A DNA stretch of 64,000 nt from Halobacteriales archaeon QH_7_66_36 (GTDB lineage: Archaea > Halobacteriota > Halobacteria > Halobacteriales > Haloarculaceae): contig PXQV01000014.1 in assembly GCA_003021175.1 (NCBI GenBank), forward strand, positions 1 to 64,000, given 5' to 3'. The translations under genes were made by a program, and so were the position numbers. Shown here one piece after another: positions 63,060 through 64,000 of the stretch (position 1 is its first letter; each line of letters starts with the position of its first letter). The notes beneath the pieces were generated by a model, which was given only the letters and a program-made list of their open reading frames with translations, did not search any database and was not told the origin of the DNA.

Positions 63060-63302
63060 ATGAGCGCGACGACCGCACGGAGCGCGACGGCCCTGAGTGA
63101 GAAACAGCGGCGCATCCTCGCGTATCTGCGCGAGGCGGGCCGCACGAACACCTACTTCAAGTCCCGCGACATCGGCGAGGAACTCGGCATGTCCGCGAAG
63201 GAGGTCGGCACGAACATGACGGCCATCTACGAGGGCGAGTTCGACATCGATGTCGAGAAGTGGGGCTACTCGTCGGGAACGACGTGGAAGGTCACCGTCT
63301 GA
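63060..63302 (+). CDS. DUF7123 winged-helix protein
   Basis: 80 residues from ATG 63060 (MSATTARSATALSEKQRRIL). Single winged-helix domain: SEKQRRILAYLREAGRTNTY, FKSRDIGEELGMSAKEVGTN and WGYSSGTTWKVTV. This is the widespread haloarchaeal DUF7123 micro-regulator. A TATA-like GATTAACTTAG sits 40-50 bp upstream. Predicted DNA-binding protein; targets unknown. Confidence 0.75.
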   Translation: MSATTARSATALSEKQRRILAYLREAGRTNTYFKSRDIGEELGMSAKEVGTNMTAIYEGEFDIDVEKWGYSSGTTWKVTV

Positions 63303-63705
63303 CCGGGGCGACGTGACGCCTCGCACTGTCGGATGACTACACTTCCGTGTCGGCTCTCGAAGTCGAGTCCATCCCCAAGTTGGGAGGGAGTGCGTTGGCG
63401 ACGACAGGTAGCTCAGGTGACAACGACGGGAGCAACGCATGTACCCTCATCGGGTTCGTTACAGTCTCTGGAAGTGTGGGCTGCTGCCTGCAAGTCTCTC
63501 TCCCGAAGAGCACAGCCCTCAACGACGGTATCGAGCTCGGCGACCAGCCCCGCGTTGAGCACAATCCAGTTACGGGCGAGTTCGTCTACGTGCCCGTGGT
63601 AGGCTGTCCGAGAATTCCTTCTTCTGCCCCTACGCGAGTAAGCGACTTCCTCCACATCACGGTGATGGTTATTTATTCGGCCCCATTCAGGACGTAGTAT
63701 AATCT
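63303..63705. other. Transition zone with candidate decayed frames
   Basis: 400 bp where GC falls. The minus strand is open from 63655 to 63413 (TAYHGHVDELARNWIVLNAG, LVAELDTVVEGCALRERDLQ). Its adjacent frame runs from 63470 to 63337 (MRVHALLPSLSPELPVVANA). Together they look like one decayed or frameshifted gene on the minus strand, perhaps a mobile-element remnant. I cannot name the family. A TATTTATTCGG at 63670 may be the promoter for the next gene. Confidence 0.35.
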
Positions 63706-64000
63706 ATGGCTAAGGAAAAACCGAACACCGAGACACCAAGGAACACATCACCGGGGATACGATTAATACGGGTAATCGACCGGACAATTCACATCTCGTC
63801 TACCGACCGGCAACGAGAGGTAGATTATACTATACAGAATGATACAGATGATTCGACTTTCAACTTCGTACTTTTACCGCTCAGAAAGTTCGAGAGGAAT
63901 CTAAAAGTGTATGACGAGGACGGAACAAGGCTGAACTATTATCCGAATAGTTTCGTGAAAGAATCGCTTGAGAACGGGAGGTCGAACTCAGAACTTGCAG
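63706..64000 (+). CDS. N-terminal part of an unrecognised AT-rich gene, runs off the window
   Basis: ATG 63706 opens a frame that reaches the window end without a stop (98 codons): MAKEKPNTETPRNTSPGIRL, IRVIDRTIHISSTDRQREVD, YTIQNDTDDSTFNFVLLPLR, KFERNLKVYDEDGTRLNYYP, NSFVKESLENGRSNSELA. GC is well below the window average and Lys, Asn, Tyr and Phe are frequent, so it is probably acquired DNA. No known domain; the IQNDTDDSTFNFVLLPL stretch suggests a beta-rich fold. Too short to assign. Confidence 0.6.
   Translation, partial: MAKEKPNTETPRNTSPGIRLIRVIDRTIHISSTDRQREVDYTIQNDTDDSTFNFVLLPLRKFERNLKVYDEDGTRLNYYPNSFVKESLENGRSNSELA

Overview
The window is from a haloarchaeon (class Halobacteria). It is GC-rich, its proteins are strongly acidic, and it carries an archaeal gene set: DnaG, PriS/GINS, RadB, MptA, deoxyhypusine synthase, S17e, HalX and Bat-type regulators, DUF5518 and amphi-Trp proteins. 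Many genes begin with GTG or lie on apparently leaderless promoters, and overlapping TGATG or GTGA junctions are common. The genus cannot be fixed from the sequence alone. No rRNA, tRNA or CRISPR array was seen.

Layout. 1-3.2 kb is an accessory edge: a TnpB transposase cut by the window edge, a CARF-like/winged-helix regulator (DUF6293), a phospholipase-D-fold protein with an in-frame stop, and two gene remnants. 3.2-14.3 kb is housekeeping: a DUF3311/SSS symporter pair, dnaG, a DUF92 membrane protein, a thioredoxin/DUF255 protein, a TrmB regulator, mptA, NAD kinase and a KaiC-like ATPase. 14.5-29.2 kb holds a tRNA-binding OB protein, radB, larC, an intein-containing topA, katG, a HIT hydrolase, a J-domain ferredoxin and map. 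29.2-42.3 kb holds a 2-hydroxyacid dehydrogenase, a fused FAD/Fe-S oxidoreductase of D-lactate dehydrogenase type, asd, a MATE/TetR operon, rps17e, enoyl-CoA hydratase and a geranylgeranyl-reductase-like flavoprotein. 42.3-43.3 kb is a small accessory spot with a MazF-like toxin and winged-helix partner. 43.5-46.2 kb has an ArsR-like regulator, a DtxR regulator and hisD. 46.2-50.2 kb is a lower-GC run of three exported proteins (PKD protein, Tat lipoprotein, CAP-domain lipoprotein). 50.2-55 kb has the GINS-primase pair, deoxyhypusine synthase and a PDH E1-alpha/CBS pair. 55.3-61.1 kb is a signalling region with a receiver-GAF-Bat regulator, two internally deleted two-component genes and a frameshifted HalX regulator. 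The right edge (63.3-64 kb) turns AT-rich and runs into an unrecognised gene.

The most unusual signal is a family of four intergenic repeats (about 10.1, 18.7, 35.1 and 40.2 kb; 228-340 bp). They share terminal inverted repeats around GTGTTCAGATAA and a core GTGGGACTGAAAGGGG. At one fixed internal point they carry a hairpin cassette that is present once in direct orientation (copy A), inverted (B), expanded to six hairpins (C) or absent (D). This looks like a modular element with its own internal rearrangement.

Several genes are broken by frameshifts, in-frame stops or internal deletions. Some may be assembly errors, and these are flagged individually.
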